Below, in pieces: positions 31,814-43,959 of a stretch of 64,000 bases of DNA. Position 1 is the first letter of the stretch. Each line of letters begins with the position of its first letter. Below the pieces are notes generated by a model. The model did not search any database and was not told where the DNA came from. It was given only the letters and a program-made list of their open reading frames with translations. Source of the DNA: Pseudarthrobacter defluvii (lineage in GTDB: Bacteria > Actinomycetota > Actinomycetes > Actinomycetales > Micrococcaceae); assembly GCF_030816725.1 (NCBI RefSeq), contig NZ_JAUSYG010000001.1, positions 4,154,001 through 4,218,000 of the forward strand, in the 5' to 3' direction. The translations under genes and the position numbers were made by a program.

Positions 31814-34153
31814 TCAGTCGCGGGCTTCCCGCCAATCCGTCCAGCAGACCACCTTGACACTGTCCAGGGCCAGCAGGTCGCCTGCCGATCCGTCCCGTCG
31901 ACGTTGGGCGGCCGCAGGCACCCCCACCTTGGCAGCCTTGGGCAGCGGAAGGATCTGAAGGACGACGTCGGATCCGGGCTGGATGCCCACATCACTGGTT
32001 TCGAGGAGCCAAGGGGAGCCGTCCCAGAACCTGTCAGCCACCACCCGGCCGTCGACCAGCAACCGGGCGACGTCGCCCGCCCAGGCGATCTCCAACTCCG
32101 TCATCCCGCCCGCGGAGGCACGTACCGGCGTCGGAAGTTCAAGCCGGTACAAGGCCGAGAGCCCACCGATGGTTGCATCGTCCGGTGCCGCTGCCCGGCC
32201 GGCCAGTGCGCCGAAGGAGGCAGGAACAGGCTGCGCAGCACCGACAAGCTCCACAGGCACGGATTGGCGTGCCGGCCCCTGGGCTTCGGCTTGGGCGGCT
32301 ACGTCCTCAAAGCGGCAGTCCCCCGCGGAGTACCGCCGGATGCAAGGAGTTCCCGGCGACCTGCCTGCCAGCCGCCCCTCAGCGTCCACCCAGACCGGGT
32401 CTGCGGACAGCACCAGTTCCCGGCCCCGCCCTGTGTCCAGGACCCAGGCCTCATCCGCCACGGCTGCGGGCAGTATCAGGACCTTGAGGACGCCCTGGCC
32501 CGAGTTCGCCGTCAACGCCGCCGGCGCGGAGGCATCAAGAGTGTAGGCACCTCCGCCCAGCGCAGTGGCTGGCCCCTCCAGCACGGTCCCGTCCGGAAAG
32601 CACAGGTTCGGCTCGATCCCTGCCTCGGCAGCCAGGACCAGGGTGGGCGCACCGGCAGAATTAAGCACTGTCAGCGGGGTGGCGGTAGCCCAGGCCAGCT
32701 GCACGCCCCCGACCTCAAGGTTCACCGGCCACGCCGCGATGGTCCCAGGGGGAATGTCTACGGGGGATGCGGGGAACGTTGTTGCTCCAGCGTCGAGGCC
32801 CAGCCGGAACTGGGCATTGGAGTATGCCTGAAGGGGAATATGTGGCTGGTGCCAGGTGATGAAGACGAACCCGGAGTGCCCGTCCGAGCGCAGCGCCCAC
32901 CGCAACGTCCCGGAATCCTCAACTCCTGGCGGCATCTGGTCCGGCAGCGTGGACGGCATGGGCGCCAACCGCTCCCCGAACGCTGCCAGGAACGCATGCT
33001 GACGGCGCAGCAGCCCGAAGCCTGGCGCCAGCCTGCCGGACGCACCTATCGGGGCATGGAAGTCGTAGTCGAACACCGGCAGGTCGTTCGGATAACCCGT
33101 GGCTTGGGACTCCTGCAGGCCGGCTGCGGGGTTGGCCCCGCCGGCAAACATGTAGTACCCCTGCCAGGCGGAGCCGCTGCCAATCTTGTTGTTCGCCACC
33201 GCAGCCACATCCCTGCCCGCAGGCCAAGGCCGGCGCTGGTAGGCCGTGGCCATCCCGCCGGTCAGCTCGCAGGTGGCCGGCGGGTAGAGGTCGGAAACAG
33301 ATCGCGGCGCCGAAACACCGCCGCCGGACAAATGCTCGCGCAAGTCGGCGCCGATGCCGGGATCGTCCCACTGGTGGCTGAAGAAGTAGTGCTGCCGGAA
33401 GGTGGGGTCCCAGGGCGCGTCCGCGTCCACCCAGAAGCCATCGCCGTAGCCGCCGAAAACCGGCAGCACGTCTTCCAGCGGCAACTCGGCTCCGCCCCAC
33501 GCTGTGGCCGTCCAGATCGGAGCACTAAGCCCCGCCGAACGCGCCAATTTCTTCAGCTCGGTGAGGTGCCGGGGCTGGTCGTAGAGCTCGTTCTCCAGCT
33601 GGATGCCGATGACGTTGCTCCCCGGCCCGGTCAGCCCGCCAAGCTGCGCACCCACCAGGTTGTACCAGCGATCCACCAGCGCCAGGTAGGCGGCATCGTT
33701 GGTACGGTGTTCGACGGCGGCCGCCTGGACCCAGTCCGGATACCCGCCGTTGCGGACCTCCCCGTGGGCCCAGGGTCCGATGCGCAGGACCACGTCCAGG
33801 CCGACGGATGCGCATAACCGGACGAAGGCTGCCACATCCAGGTTGCCGTCAAAGCGCGGCTTCCCCTGGACAGGCTCGTGATGGATCCAGAAGACGTAGC
33901 AGGCCACCACCGTGACCCCGCCTGCCTTCATCAGCCGGAGCCGGTCCTCCCAGCGGTTGCGCGGAAGCCTGCTGAAATGGATCTCGCCGGACACCGGGAT
34001 CACCGGACGGCGGTCTTGTTCCAGGTAGTGGCTGGTGAGCCCCCACCGGCTGTGCACGTCTTCTGTGTTGCTCATCGCCGGCAGCCGCAACTCCGAGGCA
34101 AAAGGCCGGTGGACGGCGGTCAGCAGCTCAAGGGCTGTCTCTGGGGCACGCAT
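31814..34153 (-). CDS. GH35 beta-galactosidase
   Basis: 779 aa. The N-terminal GH35 barrel shows VIPVSGEIHFSRLPRNRWEDRL, RIGPWAHGEVRNGGYPDW and NVIGIQLENELYDQP, in which Glu189 is the expected acid/base. The nucleophile should lie in the ELTGGMATAYQRRP region (FELTGG-like). C-terminal beta domains carry DARFEDV/DGRVVADRFWDGSPW, a jelly-roll region. It has no signal peptide, so it acts inside the cell. It removes terminal galactose from oligosaccharides or plant polymer fragments. It lies in one operon with the cellulase-like gene 13 bp upstream. Confidence 0.88.
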   Translation of the reverse strand: MRAPETALELLTAVHRPFASELRLPAMSNTEDVHSRWGLTSHYLEQDRRPVIPVSGEIHFSRLPRNRWEDRLRLMKAGGVTVVACYVFWIHHEPVQGKPRFDGNLDVAAFVRLCASVGLDVVLRIGPWAHGEVRNGGYPDWVQAAAVEHRTNDAAYLALVDRWYNLVGAQLGGLTGPGSNVIGIQLENELYDQPRHLTELKKLARSAGLSAPIWTATAWGGAELPLEDVLPVFGGYGDGFWVDADAPWDPTFRQHYFFSHQWDDPGIGADLREHLSGGGVSAPRSVSDLYPPATCELTGGMATAYQRRPWPAGRDVAAVANNKIGSGSAWQGYYMFAGGANPAAGLQESQATGYPNDLPVFDYDFHAPIGASGRLAPGFGLLRRQHAFLAAFGERLAPMPSTLPDQMPPGVEDSGTLRWALRSDGHSGFVFITWHQPHIPLQAYSNAQFRLGLDAGATTFPASPVDIPPGTIAAWPVNLEVGGVQLAWATATPLTVLNSAGAPTLVLAAEAGIEPNLCFPDGTVLEGPATALGGGAYTLDASAPAALTANSGQGVLKVLILPAAVADEAWVLDTGRGRELVLSADPVWVDAEGRLAGRSPGTPCIRRYSAGDCRFEDVAAQAEAQGPARQSVPVELVGAAQPVPASFGALAGRAAAPDDATIGGLSALYRLELPTPVRASAGGMTELEIAWAGDVARLLVDGRVVADRFWDGSPWLLETSDVGIQPGSDVVLQILPLPKAAKVGVPAAAQRRRDGSAGDLLALDSVKVVCWTDWREARD

Positions 34154-34166
34154 TGGCGGAAGTCCT

Positions 34167-35486
34167 TCAGTTCGCAGAGGCGGTAAGTATCAGGGTGTTG
34201 ATGCGGCGCTGCCACTCTTCGTCGGCCCACAGCGGGTGGTGGGGCGCGGCGTTGGAGCAGGACACCATGCCCCAGACGCCATGTTCAAGCGCCGTTCTGA
34301 TGCCGTGCCGGGCCAGGTCCCGCCCCACCGGGCCCTCCTCGAACGTGCCGAGAAGCGGGGTGTACCCGATCCAGCCCTCGCCCACCACGGCGGGAACGTT
34401 CTTCCAGCGGGCCCATGCGGCGATGGCAATGACGCGGGACTCGATCTCGCGCCGCATCACCTCGCGGTACTGCCCGTACTCGTCGTGCAGCCACGTGTCC
34501 CAGGCGCCGGGGTCGATCCAGTCATAGCCATAGAACATCTGATCCGTGACCACAGTGGCCCGGTATTTCCACGGGGCCAGTCGTCCGTAGTCGGGGAAGG
34601 ACGGCGCGTCTTTCCGGAGCAGCGCACGCAGGGCCGGGTTGGGGAAGCCTGCCGTTCCCTCGGACCTGATGTCGATCCGCCGCTGCAGCGCATCCAGCAC
34701 GCTGTAGCTGTACACGTGGAACTGCGCCGCGCCCAGGCCGTCGGGAACTGTATGCATGGCAAGGTGCGGGGGTTTGCCGTAGCTGGCCGTTATCAACAGG
34801 TCGGGATGCAGCCGCCGCAGCCGCCGCACCTGCCCGCTGCCGCCGTCGGCCAGTGCCGGGAGGATGGAGAAGTCCACCTCGTTGTGCAGCTCCACCAGGG
34901 CGATGCGGTCCCGGTGTCCGGCGTCGGTGACCGTGCGGATCAAGCGGTCCCACGCAGCGGCAAGGACGCGGTAACGGTCGGCCAGCGGGACGGCATCGAT
35001 GGCCTCGAACCACTGCGGGGACGCGGCAAACACGGGTGACTGCTGGTACTCCCAGCTGGCCAGGACCACCACCAGGCCGTGCCGTTCGGCGGCGCCGAAC
35101 AGTTCCAGCAGCCGTTGCCGCAGATTCAGCCGGTAGCCGCCGGGCGCGTCGTACCAGCGTGTGCCGCGGGCGTAGATTCCGCCGTCGGGTGCCGTCCCCA
35201 GCCCCTCAATCTCCAGGTCCTCCGCGAGCGCGTCCAGGCCCAGGTCGCCGAACAGCAGCAGCGGCGCGGCGCAGATGCGGATGGCGTTGTAGCCGAGCTC
35301 CGCCGCCTTGGCGCAGGCCCTGTCCAGCTCCGCGTAGGGACCGCCGTCCTCGGCCCGGGTGTACCAGGAGAAGTCCCAGAGAGTGATGGCCAGGCGGGCG
35401 GGAAGGTGCGACGGCGGCGGGCCGGTCAGGCCGCGCACGCCGCCGTCCAAGGTCCCGGACCCTAGGTACCGCGGTTCTTCAGTCAC
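34167..35486 (-). CDS. Cellulase-like glycoside hydrolase
   Basis: 439 aa. A TIM-barrel hydrolase of the cellulase-like (GH5/GH-A-like) type: LAITLWDFSWYTRAEDGGPYAELD, ELGYNAIRICAAPLLLFG, HGLVVVLASWEYQQSP, IALVELHNEVDFSI (acid/base Glu after Asn is in HNEVD), and VPAVVGEGWIGYTP with the putative nucleophile Glu. It has no signal peptide. Its start overlaps the stop of the DUF5107 gene by four bases and the GH35 gene follows at once, so these act on the same intracellular oligosaccharide. The exact linkage cannot be told from sequence. Confidence 0.8.
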   Translation of the reverse strand: MTEEPRYLGSGTLDGGVRGLTGPPPSHLPARLAITLWDFSWYTRAEDGGPYAELDRACAKAAELGYNAIRICAAPLLLFGDLGLDALAEDLEIEGLGTAPDGGIYARGTRWYDAPGGYRLNLRQRLLELFGAAERHGLVVVLASWEYQQSPVFAASPQWFEAIDAVPLADRYRVLAAAWDRLIRTVTDAGHRDRIALVELHNEVDFSILPALADGGSGQVRRLRRLHPDLLITASYGKPPHLAMHTVPDGLGAAQFHVYSYSVLDALQRRIDIRSEGTAGFPNPALRALLRKDAPSFPDYGRLAPWKYRATVVTDQMFYGYDWIDPGAWDTWLHDEYGQYREVMRREIESRVIAIAAWARWKNVPAVVGEGWIGYTPLLGTFEEGPVGRDLARHGIRTALEHGVWGMVSCSNAAPHHPLWADEEWQRRINTLILTASAN

Positions 35487-38400
35487 AGGGAGACCTCTTC
35501 CTTCGTCTGCAGGCGCCGGCCCAGCAGCCGGCCGTGGCTGGCCAGTTGCCGGAGGGAGGCCGCCGCAGCGCCCCGCGACTCAGCGCTGTCCGTGTCGAAC
35601 AGCAAAAGCTCCGGCAGCGACGTGGCGAAGTAGTCAGGAACAGCGGGCGCTGCCTCCAGTTCGGCGGCGCGGTCCTCCAGGCTGCCCCAGATCCGGTCCG
35701 CTTCCTGCCGCTCGCCCAGGCGGGCGCAGGCCACGCCCCGCCAATAGTCGGCAGGCCCAACCGGCTTTGAATCCACCGCCAGCGCGTTCCCCCGCCCGCG
35801 CGCCGCCGCCCACGCCTCGCGGGCAGCAACCCGGTCACCCGCCCGTTCCAGCGCATCGCCCAGCGCCACCAGCCGCTCGGCCATGCTGTCCGCGGGATGC
35901 CGCCCTTCGCCCAGGTTGGCCGGCGCTTCGGTGCCTTCACGCAGCAGGGCGGCTGCCGCCGTCGGCTCCTGCTCGATCAACGTCCGTGCCTGCTGGACGG
36001 CGGCGCGGTCATAGGCGGCGAGCGCCAGTCCCTCACCGCCCTCGAAGGGCTGGAAGGTGCGCGACACCAACAGGGCCAGGGCGTCGAGGGGCCGTCCGAC
36101 GTCGGTCAGCAGGTTTGCGTACAGGACGGCAAGATCGTCGCGGGCCAGGACGCCCGGCCCGTGCTGCTCAATGTCCGCGATCCGCTGGCCTGCGGGCACA
36201 CCACGCAGCCCTGCCAGCACTGCCCGTTCGAAGGCGAGCCGGGCATCCTGCGGGCTCAACTCCAGGGCACGCCTAAGGCAGCGGTCAGCGGCAGCGGGAT
36301 CCCCACCGGTATTGACCGTAGCCAGCGCCGCGTTCCGCCAGACCACGGGGTCCCCGCTCCCGTGCGCCATGGACAGTTCAAGGTGTGCGAGGGCGTCCGC
36401 GGTCCGTCCGGCGTCCAGCAGCCAGCAACCCAGGAGCCCGTGGGCCACGTGGTCGCGGGGATCGGCCTCGAGGGCGCGGAGCAGCGCGTCGTAGTCGTCC
36501 AATCCATAAGGAAACGCGTAGGTGGTATCCACGCGCCGGGCCTTGACGCGCTCGGCAGCAGCGGCCGCCGGTTCCAGGAGCTCCTCCAGCCAGCCGGCGC
36601 GCAGGTAATGCCGAAGCGGCCCCGGCCTACCGAACGCCAGGTACGCCTCCGACGCTGCTTCAGTTTCGGTCAGTTCCAGGGCGCGCTGCCACTGCCCCGC
36701 GCGGGCAAGCCAGCACGCCAAGGTCAGCGCGGTTTTGGGATCCACTGCGTCCAGGGTCCCGGCGAGCGCCAGGGCCACGGGGTCCAGCGGGTCGGAGGCC
36801 AGGATGTCCTGGAGCAGTTGGTCGCCCTGGTCACGGTCCCCCAGCCACTCCAGCGCCAGGTACCGGAGGTGCCGCGCTTCGGGGCTGGTGCTCTCCAGCG
36901 ACTGTGCGGCGTCGGCGTGCTGCAGGGCCAGGGCTGGGTCCTTGGATCGGAGGGCCAGCCGCGACAGTGCCAGCCGCGCCGGATGCGCCCAGGCCCTGTC
37001 CCAGGCAGCCTTCCCAAACCGTTCCCCCGCTTCCGCGGTGAGGCCGAGCCGCTCCAGGACCAGGCCCAGCCGGTAGTGGGCTTCCCCGCTTGGCGGGTTC
37101 AGGTTCCGCCGGCTCAGGCGTGCCACGGCGTTTTCGAGCAGTTCCCGTGCCCGGCCATAGCGGCCTTCCCGGTATCTCGCCGCGCCGAGGGCAATGGAGG
37201 CACGGGAGTCCTGCGGATCCCGGCGGAGCATTTCCTCAAGGTACTGCACGGCTGACCTGCTGGGGTGCCGGTTCTGGGCCAGATGGGTTGCGGTGACAAA
37301 CAGCTCGTCCTGGCTTTCCATATCCCGCGGCTGCGCCGGTTCGGTGGCCACCCAGGGGCCGGGTGCGTTGTCCACGGGTTGCCGCGGCGTCCAGGAAATA
37401 AGTTCCCGGCCGCCGTCGAGGACCTGGAGCGTAAGGTCTTCTGCCTTTGCCGGCAAGTGCAGTTCAACCGTGCCGGTGAACGGATCGGCGGGTGAGACGA
37501 GGACGTTCCAGACCTGGACCGTGCCGCCACGGTGTTTCAGGACAATGGTGGCGTTCTTCCTGCGGCTGGTGCCGGTGACGCCAACGGTGACCGCCCTGCC
37601 CGGCTCGTCGAGGGACAGCGCGACGGCGGCGTCCAGGTTTGCCTGGTGGGCCGGGCCCATCTGCCGGATGGGGTACCAGTACTGGCTGAACGTGCGCTTC
37701 TCACCCGGGGCGAGGTAACTGAAGTCTGGCTGGTTGTCCGTGAAGACGCCTGCCATCAGCTCGACGTAAGGACCGTCGTCGTCCGTCAAATGCGCGTCCC
37801 ACGCCCGGCCTACGGGGCCGTTACCCCACGTCCATTGCTTCTTGCCCGGCGCGATGGTGCGGTCCGCCCAGTGGACAAAACCGGCCTGGGCGTCATGGTC
37901 ATAGCCGCCAAAGAAGCTGTCCGCCGTGTCCGTGACCATGTAGGAGGTCGGGACGGGGATATTTGCATAGAAATCGAGCCGGTCAGCGCCGGGGCGCCCG
38001 CCGCCCGCAGTCACTGCCGGATAGTCCACTCCGTAATAGGGCCGGTCGGCACGTGGGAAGGACGTGATGGCCCTGCGCGCGTGGTCAGCTACATACCGGA
38101 CGTCGGTGGGAAAGAACGACTGGTAGTTCTCATGCGAGCGGGCAGCCACATTGGCCCACCACAGAAACGTCTGCGGCTCATCCGTCCGGTTGTGGAGCCG
38201 GACATCGACCTCGATCAATGAACTGCCCGGCCTAAGCCGCACGCCATGGGTTCCGCGCATCCGCTGCAGCGGATCCAGGTCACTGTGCCAGACGGTCACG
38301 GCGCCTGTGCCGGAACGTTCGACGGCGGTTTCCACCGGCAGGAAGGTGGCGGGCCGGTGGTGCTGCGGCCAGTTGAACTCCACGCCCCCGGAGATCCATG

Positions 38401-38800
38401 GCCCGGCCAGGCCCACCAAGCCGGGCTTGATTACGTTGTTGCGGTAGAAGAAGTCGTAGCCGGCGGTCTTGTCGTAGCCAACGTGGATCCGGCCCCCGAT
38501 CTCCGGAAGCAGCATCAGGCGGACGTACTCATTCTCCAGGTGGATGGCCTGCCACAGCCTGGGCTGCTTCACCGCCTCAATGCTGTCAATGAACGGCATG
38601 GGATAGACCTTGCCGCTGGAGCCCTGGTAAACGCGCCGGTCCAGGAAGAGCGGGTACTTGTCCGGTTTGCCGGGGGCGTAGGTGTCGATCCATACCGGTT
38701 CGCTCCAGCAGGCCACGCCGCCTGCCGCAAGAACGTCCCGCTGGTCAGCCGGGGCCTCGGGCAGGACGATCCTGCTGGGGTCTTTGGGTTCGCTGGTCAC
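35483..38800 (-). CDS. DUF5107 domain protein with C-terminal TPR array
   Basis: 1105 aa. Residues about 40-470 match the DUF5107 pattern, a galactose-mutarotase-like super-sandwich (HLENEYVRLMLLPEIGGRIHVGYDKTAGYDFFYRNNVIKPGLVGLAGPWISGG is split by me into recognisable blocks: LLPEIGGRI, YDFFYRNN, WISGGVEFNWP). Residues about 520-1080 are helical TPR-type repeats (HYRLGLVLERLGL, RASIALGAARYREGRYGRARELLENAV). Such proteins accompany glycosidases and probably bind or modify carbohydrate. It is the first gene of the leftward operon with the cellulase-like, GH35 and AraC genes. It starts at GTG with GAGGA directly adjacent, an awkward spacing. Confidence 0.8.
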   Translation of the reverse strand: MTSEPKDPSRIVLPEAPADQRDVLAAGGVACWSEPVWIDTYAPGKPDKYPLFLDRRVYQGSSGKVYPMPFIDSIEAVKQPRLWQAIHLENEYVRLMLLPEIGGRIHVGYDKTAGYDFFYRNNVIKPGLVGLAGPWISGGVEFNWPQHHRPATFLPVETAVERSGTGAVTVWHSDLDPLQRMRGTHGVRLRPGSSLIEVDVRLHNRTDEPQTFLWWANVAARSHENYQSFFPTDVRYVADHARRAITSFPRADRPYYGVDYPAVTAGGGRPGADRLDFYANIPVPTSYMVTDTADSFFGGYDHDAQAGFVHWADRTIAPGKKQWTWGNGPVGRAWDAHLTDDDGPYVELMAGVFTDNQPDFSYLAPGEKRTFSQYWYPIRQMGPAHQANLDAAVALSLDEPGRAVTVGVTGTSRRKNATIVLKHRGGTVQVWNVLVSPADPFTGTVELHLPAKAEDLTLQVLDGGRELISWTPRQPVDNAPGPWVATEPAQPRDMESQDELFVTATHLAQNRHPSRSAVQYLEEMLRRDPQDSRASIALGAARYREGRYGRARELLENAVARLSRRNLNPPSGEAHYRLGLVLERLGLTAEAGERFGKAAWDRAWAHPARLALSRLALRSKDPALALQHADAAQSLESTSPEARHLRYLALEWLGDRDQGDQLLQDILASDPLDPVALALAGTLDAVDPKTALTLACWLARAGQWQRALELTETEAASEAYLAFGRPGPLRHYLRAGWLEELLEPAAAAAERVKARRVDTTYAFPYGLDDYDALLRALEADPRDHVAHGLLGCWLLDAGRTADALAHLELSMAHGSGDPVVWRNAALATVNTGGDPAAADRCLRRALELSPQDARLAFERAVLAGLRGVPAGQRIADIEQHGPGVLARDDLAVLYANLLTDVGRPLDALALLVSRTFQPFEGGEGLALAAYDRAAVQQARTLIEQEPTAAAALLREGTEAPANLGEGRHPADSMAERLVALGDALERAGDRVAAREAWAAARGRGNALAVDSKPVGPADYWRGVACARLGERQEADRIWGSLEDRAAELEAAPAVPDYFATSLPELLLFDTDSAESRGAAAASLRQLASHGRLLGRRLQTKEEVSL

Positions 38801-38967
38801 TCCTCAAGGCTAGGGAGTGTGCAAGCGCGTTCCCATGGCAGAAACGATCACTTATATGGACGATCGCGTACTCAGGCGCTGGTTGAAGCCACGGACTTCC
38901 GAAGTGCGGCAAGTTTGTCCTGCCACAGGAGAAAGGTGCGAGTGCAAGCCGCCGCGCGACAACCGGG

Positions 38968-39369
38968 CTACAGCGCCAGGCGCGGCCCGTCCGCCACAGC
39001 CGGGGCGGAACCAACAGCGGACGTGACAACCGGCAGGGCCTCGGTGAATGCCTCGACGACGGCCATCTGGCCCGTGGAGTCCGGGACGCCCGGGTACTGG
39101 ACATGAGCGGCTTCGGCGGGCGCAGGCGCCGTCTCCTCCGAACGCATCCGGGCCAGCGCAACGGCGGAGATCAGGAACCAGGCCACGTTGGTGACGACGG
39201 AAGGCCAGGCGCTGTGCAGGGTGCCGTTGATGATGAAGGCCACGGAACCGAAGAGGTTGGCGGTCTGGAAGCCCTTCCCGGCCTTCAGCCAGCCCATGGA
39301 AACGGCAAGGTACGCACTGAGAATCGCAACAGCGCCTGCCCATCCGGCGAGTTCCCACAGCAGATTCAT
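38968..39369 (-). CDS. CBU_0592-family membrane protein
   Basis: 133 aa. Three hydrophobic helices: LAGWAGAVAILSAYLAVSMG, QTANLFGSVAFIINGTLHS and VVTNVAWFLISAVALARM. The N-G-x-x-HxAxPS pattern between helices two and three is characteristic of the CBU_0592/YgjV-like group. A hydrophilic Ala/Val-rich tail of 55 residues follows. Function unknown. It is divergent from the AraC-type gene at 39592. The ATG follows GAAAGGAC. Confidence 0.72.
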   Translation of the reverse strand: MNLLWELAGWAGAVAILSAYLAVSMGWLKAGKGFQTANLFGSVAFIINGTLHSAWPSVVTNVAWFLISAVALARMRSEETAPAPAEAAHVQYPGVPDSTGQMAVVEAFTEALPVVTSAVGSAPAVADGPRLAL

Positions 39370-39591
39370 GGCGTCCTTTCAAGGGGTCCCCGAGCATTAT
39401 TCGGGCAGGATTCAAGAGGGGGTGGAACGGGTTTGGTTTGCCGGATGCCGGGTTACTCGAGCCCTGTTCGGGCGAGGACCTCATGCTGGTCAGCGGCATA
39501 ATCATACCCTGCTCCGCGGGGCCGGATGACCACCGGAAACCCGCTGTTCGGACTCTGGACAAGGCACCCCGGACGTAGCACGATCAAAGCT

Positions 39592-40041
39592 GTGACCAGC
39601 AGTCCCGCATCCGATCCTTACCTTCGCGAACTCGTCCAGCTGAGACACGTCAAGGACCGGATGGACCGCGAGTATGCCGAGCCGCTGGACGTCGAGTCGC
39701 TCGCCAAAGACGTCCACATGTCCGCCGGCCACTTCAGCCGCCGCTTCAAGCTCGCCTACGGTGAATCGCCCTACAGCTACCTCATGACGCGGCGGGTCGA
39801 ACGGGCCATGGCGCTGCTGCGCAAAGGCGACCTCAGCGTCACGGAGGTGTGCTTCGCCGTCGGCTGTTCCTCGCTGGGAACCTTCAGCACCCGGTTCAGT
39901 GAACTGGTGGGCATGCCGCCCAGCGTCTACAAACAGGAGGCGGAAGGCACGACGGCGGGCATCCCCGCGTGCGTGGAAAAGCAGGTCACCAGACCGGTCA
40001 GGAATCGAGAAGCGCCCGCCGCAGAGGCGTTACTAGCATGA
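39592..40041 (+). CDS. AraC-family regulator, DNA-binding domain only
   Basis: 149 aa from a GTG. It is essentially one AraC DNA-binding domain: VKDRMDREYAEPLDVESLAKDVHMSAGHFSRRFKLAYGESPYSYLMTRRVERAMALL and then VTEVCFAVGCSSLGTFSTRFSELVGMPPSVYK. There is no sensor domain. Its stop overlaps the start of the VOC gene (ATGA), a common AraC-glyoxalase pairing in actinobacteria, so it likely controls that gene. Confidence 0.87.
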   Translation: MTSSPASDPYLRELVQLRHVKDRMDREYAEPLDVESLAKDVHMSAGHFSRRFKLAYGESPYSYLMTRRVERAMALLRKGDLSVTEVCFAVGCSSLGTFSTRFSELVGMPPSVYKQEAEGTTAGIPACVEKQVTRPVRNREAPAAEALLA

Positions 40042-40457
40042 CTGGCATGGACATCAACATTTCCTCGACCTTCCTTCCCGCCACCGATCCCGATGCGTCC
40101 CTGGCGTTCTACCGCGACGCCCTGGGCTTCGAAATCCGCAACGACGTGGGCCGCGGCGCCATGCGCTGGATCACCGTGGGCCCCGCGGGCCAGAAGGACG
40201 TTTCCATCGTCCTTCACCCGCCCGCCGTGGACCCGGGCATCACCGAGAGTGAGCGCCGCACCATCACCGAGATGATGGCCAAGGGTACCTACGCCACCAT
40301 CGTCCTCTCCTCCCCCGACGTGGACGCTGCGTTCGCCAAGGTGGAGGCAACAGGGGCGGACGTCGTCCAGGAACCCATCGACCAGCCGTACGGCATCCGG
40401 GACTGCGCCTTCCGCGACCCGGCCGGCAACACGGTCCGCATCAACCAGCAGCCCTAG
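40038..40457 (+). CDS. VOC-family (glyoxalase/bleomycin-resistance-like) protein
   Basis: 139 aa starting MTGMDINISSTFLPATDPDAS. The betaalphabetabetabeta pattern is clear: SLAFYRDALGFEIRNDVG, MRWITVGPAGQKDVSIVLHPP, and a second module DAAFAKVEATGADVVQEPIDQPYGIRDCAFRDPAGNTVRI. Members bind a metal or small toxin. It is translationally coupled to the AraC gene and precedes the UvrA-like gene by 94 bp. Confidence 0.85.
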   Translation: MTGMDINISSTFLPATDPDASLAFYRDALGFEIRNDVGRGAMRWITVGPAGQKDVSIVLHPPAVDPGITESERRTITEMMAKGTYATIVLSSPDVDAAFAKVEATGADVVQEPIDQPYGIRDCAFRDPAGNTVRINQQP

Positions 40458-40551
40458 GCATATAAACAGACACGTATATAAGGGACGACGCCGGAACGGG
40501 GCTGCCAGCGCAGCTCGGCTTCGGTGCCGCTCCACGAAGAAGGGGGACACC

Positions 40552-42935
<2,384 letters not shown>

Positions 42936-42939
<4 letters not shown>

Positions 42940-43898
42940 AGCCGGCCCAGGAATGACACCGTGGCCGCGGCGACCTGCTGCTGTGCCGCGCTGCGGCTCA
43001 TGCCGGGTTCGCCGTCACCGGGCTGTATGCCGTAGTCACCAAAGAACGCGTGCACCCCTCCCTGGACGGCGGCGAATTCCGTGTCCGGGGGCAGGAGTTC
43101 CCGGGAGGCCCGGATCTTCTCCGGCGTGCTGAGCCCATCCCTGGTGCCGGAGACGGACAGGACGGAGAGGCCCGTCCGTCCGCGCAGTGATTCCACAGGG
43201 TAGGAGGCGTACAGCACCAGGCCCTTGACGTCGGCGTTGTTGAGCGCGAATGACGATGCCGACACCCCGCCCAGGGAATGGCCGCCCACCGCCCAGGTGC
43301 TGATGTCCGGATTCGCCCCGATGGCGCTACGGGCCTGGTTGCCGTCCAGCAGGCTGAGCCCGAGCGGTTCCTTAAGGATGACCACCCGGCACCCGGCGCC
43401 GACGGCCGGAGCCAGGATGTCCTGGTAGGCCCCGGCGTCCACGCGTGCTCCCGGGTAGAAGACCAGCCCGTTGGTGGGTCTGGCGCCATCGGGTGACATG
43501 GTGATGGCGGTGTCCGTTTCGGTGACGGTGAGGTCTGACGCCGGCCCGGCCTCCGCCGTCGGCCCCGGCTGGTAGGCAAAGGGGTTGAGCCAGGCCAGCC
43601 CGGCGGCTAGCGCCAGGACCGCCACCCTGCCGGCCCACGCCCCAACGGCCCGGACACGGGAGCGGGGCCGGGGAACATCGCGGCGGCGCCACAACAGGAC
43701 CGCCCAGGCTGCGCCGGCGGCAGCCGAGGCCAGCAGGATGCCCGGCAGCAGCGGGTGGCCGCCCAGGACGGCAGGGTTCCCGGCAAGCATCCACAGTGCA
43801 ACCCCCACCAGGGCAGCTGTGCACCCCACCGATGCCCAGAAAAGGGCCGTCCGTTTCCTGGCCAGCGCGCTGCCCTGGCTGGCAGGTGATGTCTCCAT
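42936..43898 (-). CDS. Membrane-anchored alpha/beta hydrolase
   Basis: 320 aa from METSPASQ. Three N-terminal hydrophobic helices (ALFWASVGCTAALVGVALWML, LLPGILLASAAAGAAWAVLLW, AGRVAVLALAAGLAWL) lead into an extracytoplasmic hydrolase domain with GLVFYPGARVDAGAY, the nucleophile elbow GGHSLGGVSAS, SVSGTRDG and a VQGGVHAFFGDYG histidine. It resembles dienelactone-hydrolase/lipase-like enzymes. It is convergent with the UvrA-like gene, overlapping by four bases. Confidence 0.78.
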
Positions 43899-43959
43899 GG
43901 TTCCCGATCCTTCCATCCCGCGGCAGGATTTCAATCCCCGGCTGCCCTACGCTGGCCGT

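Noticed and set aside
31682..33817. Plus-strand open frame of 711 codons
   Set aside because: Antisense to the GH35 gene, whose catalytic motifs are intact.
35897..37255. Plus-strand open frame of 452 codons
   Set aside because: Antisense to the TPR part of the DUF5107 gene, with no independent features.
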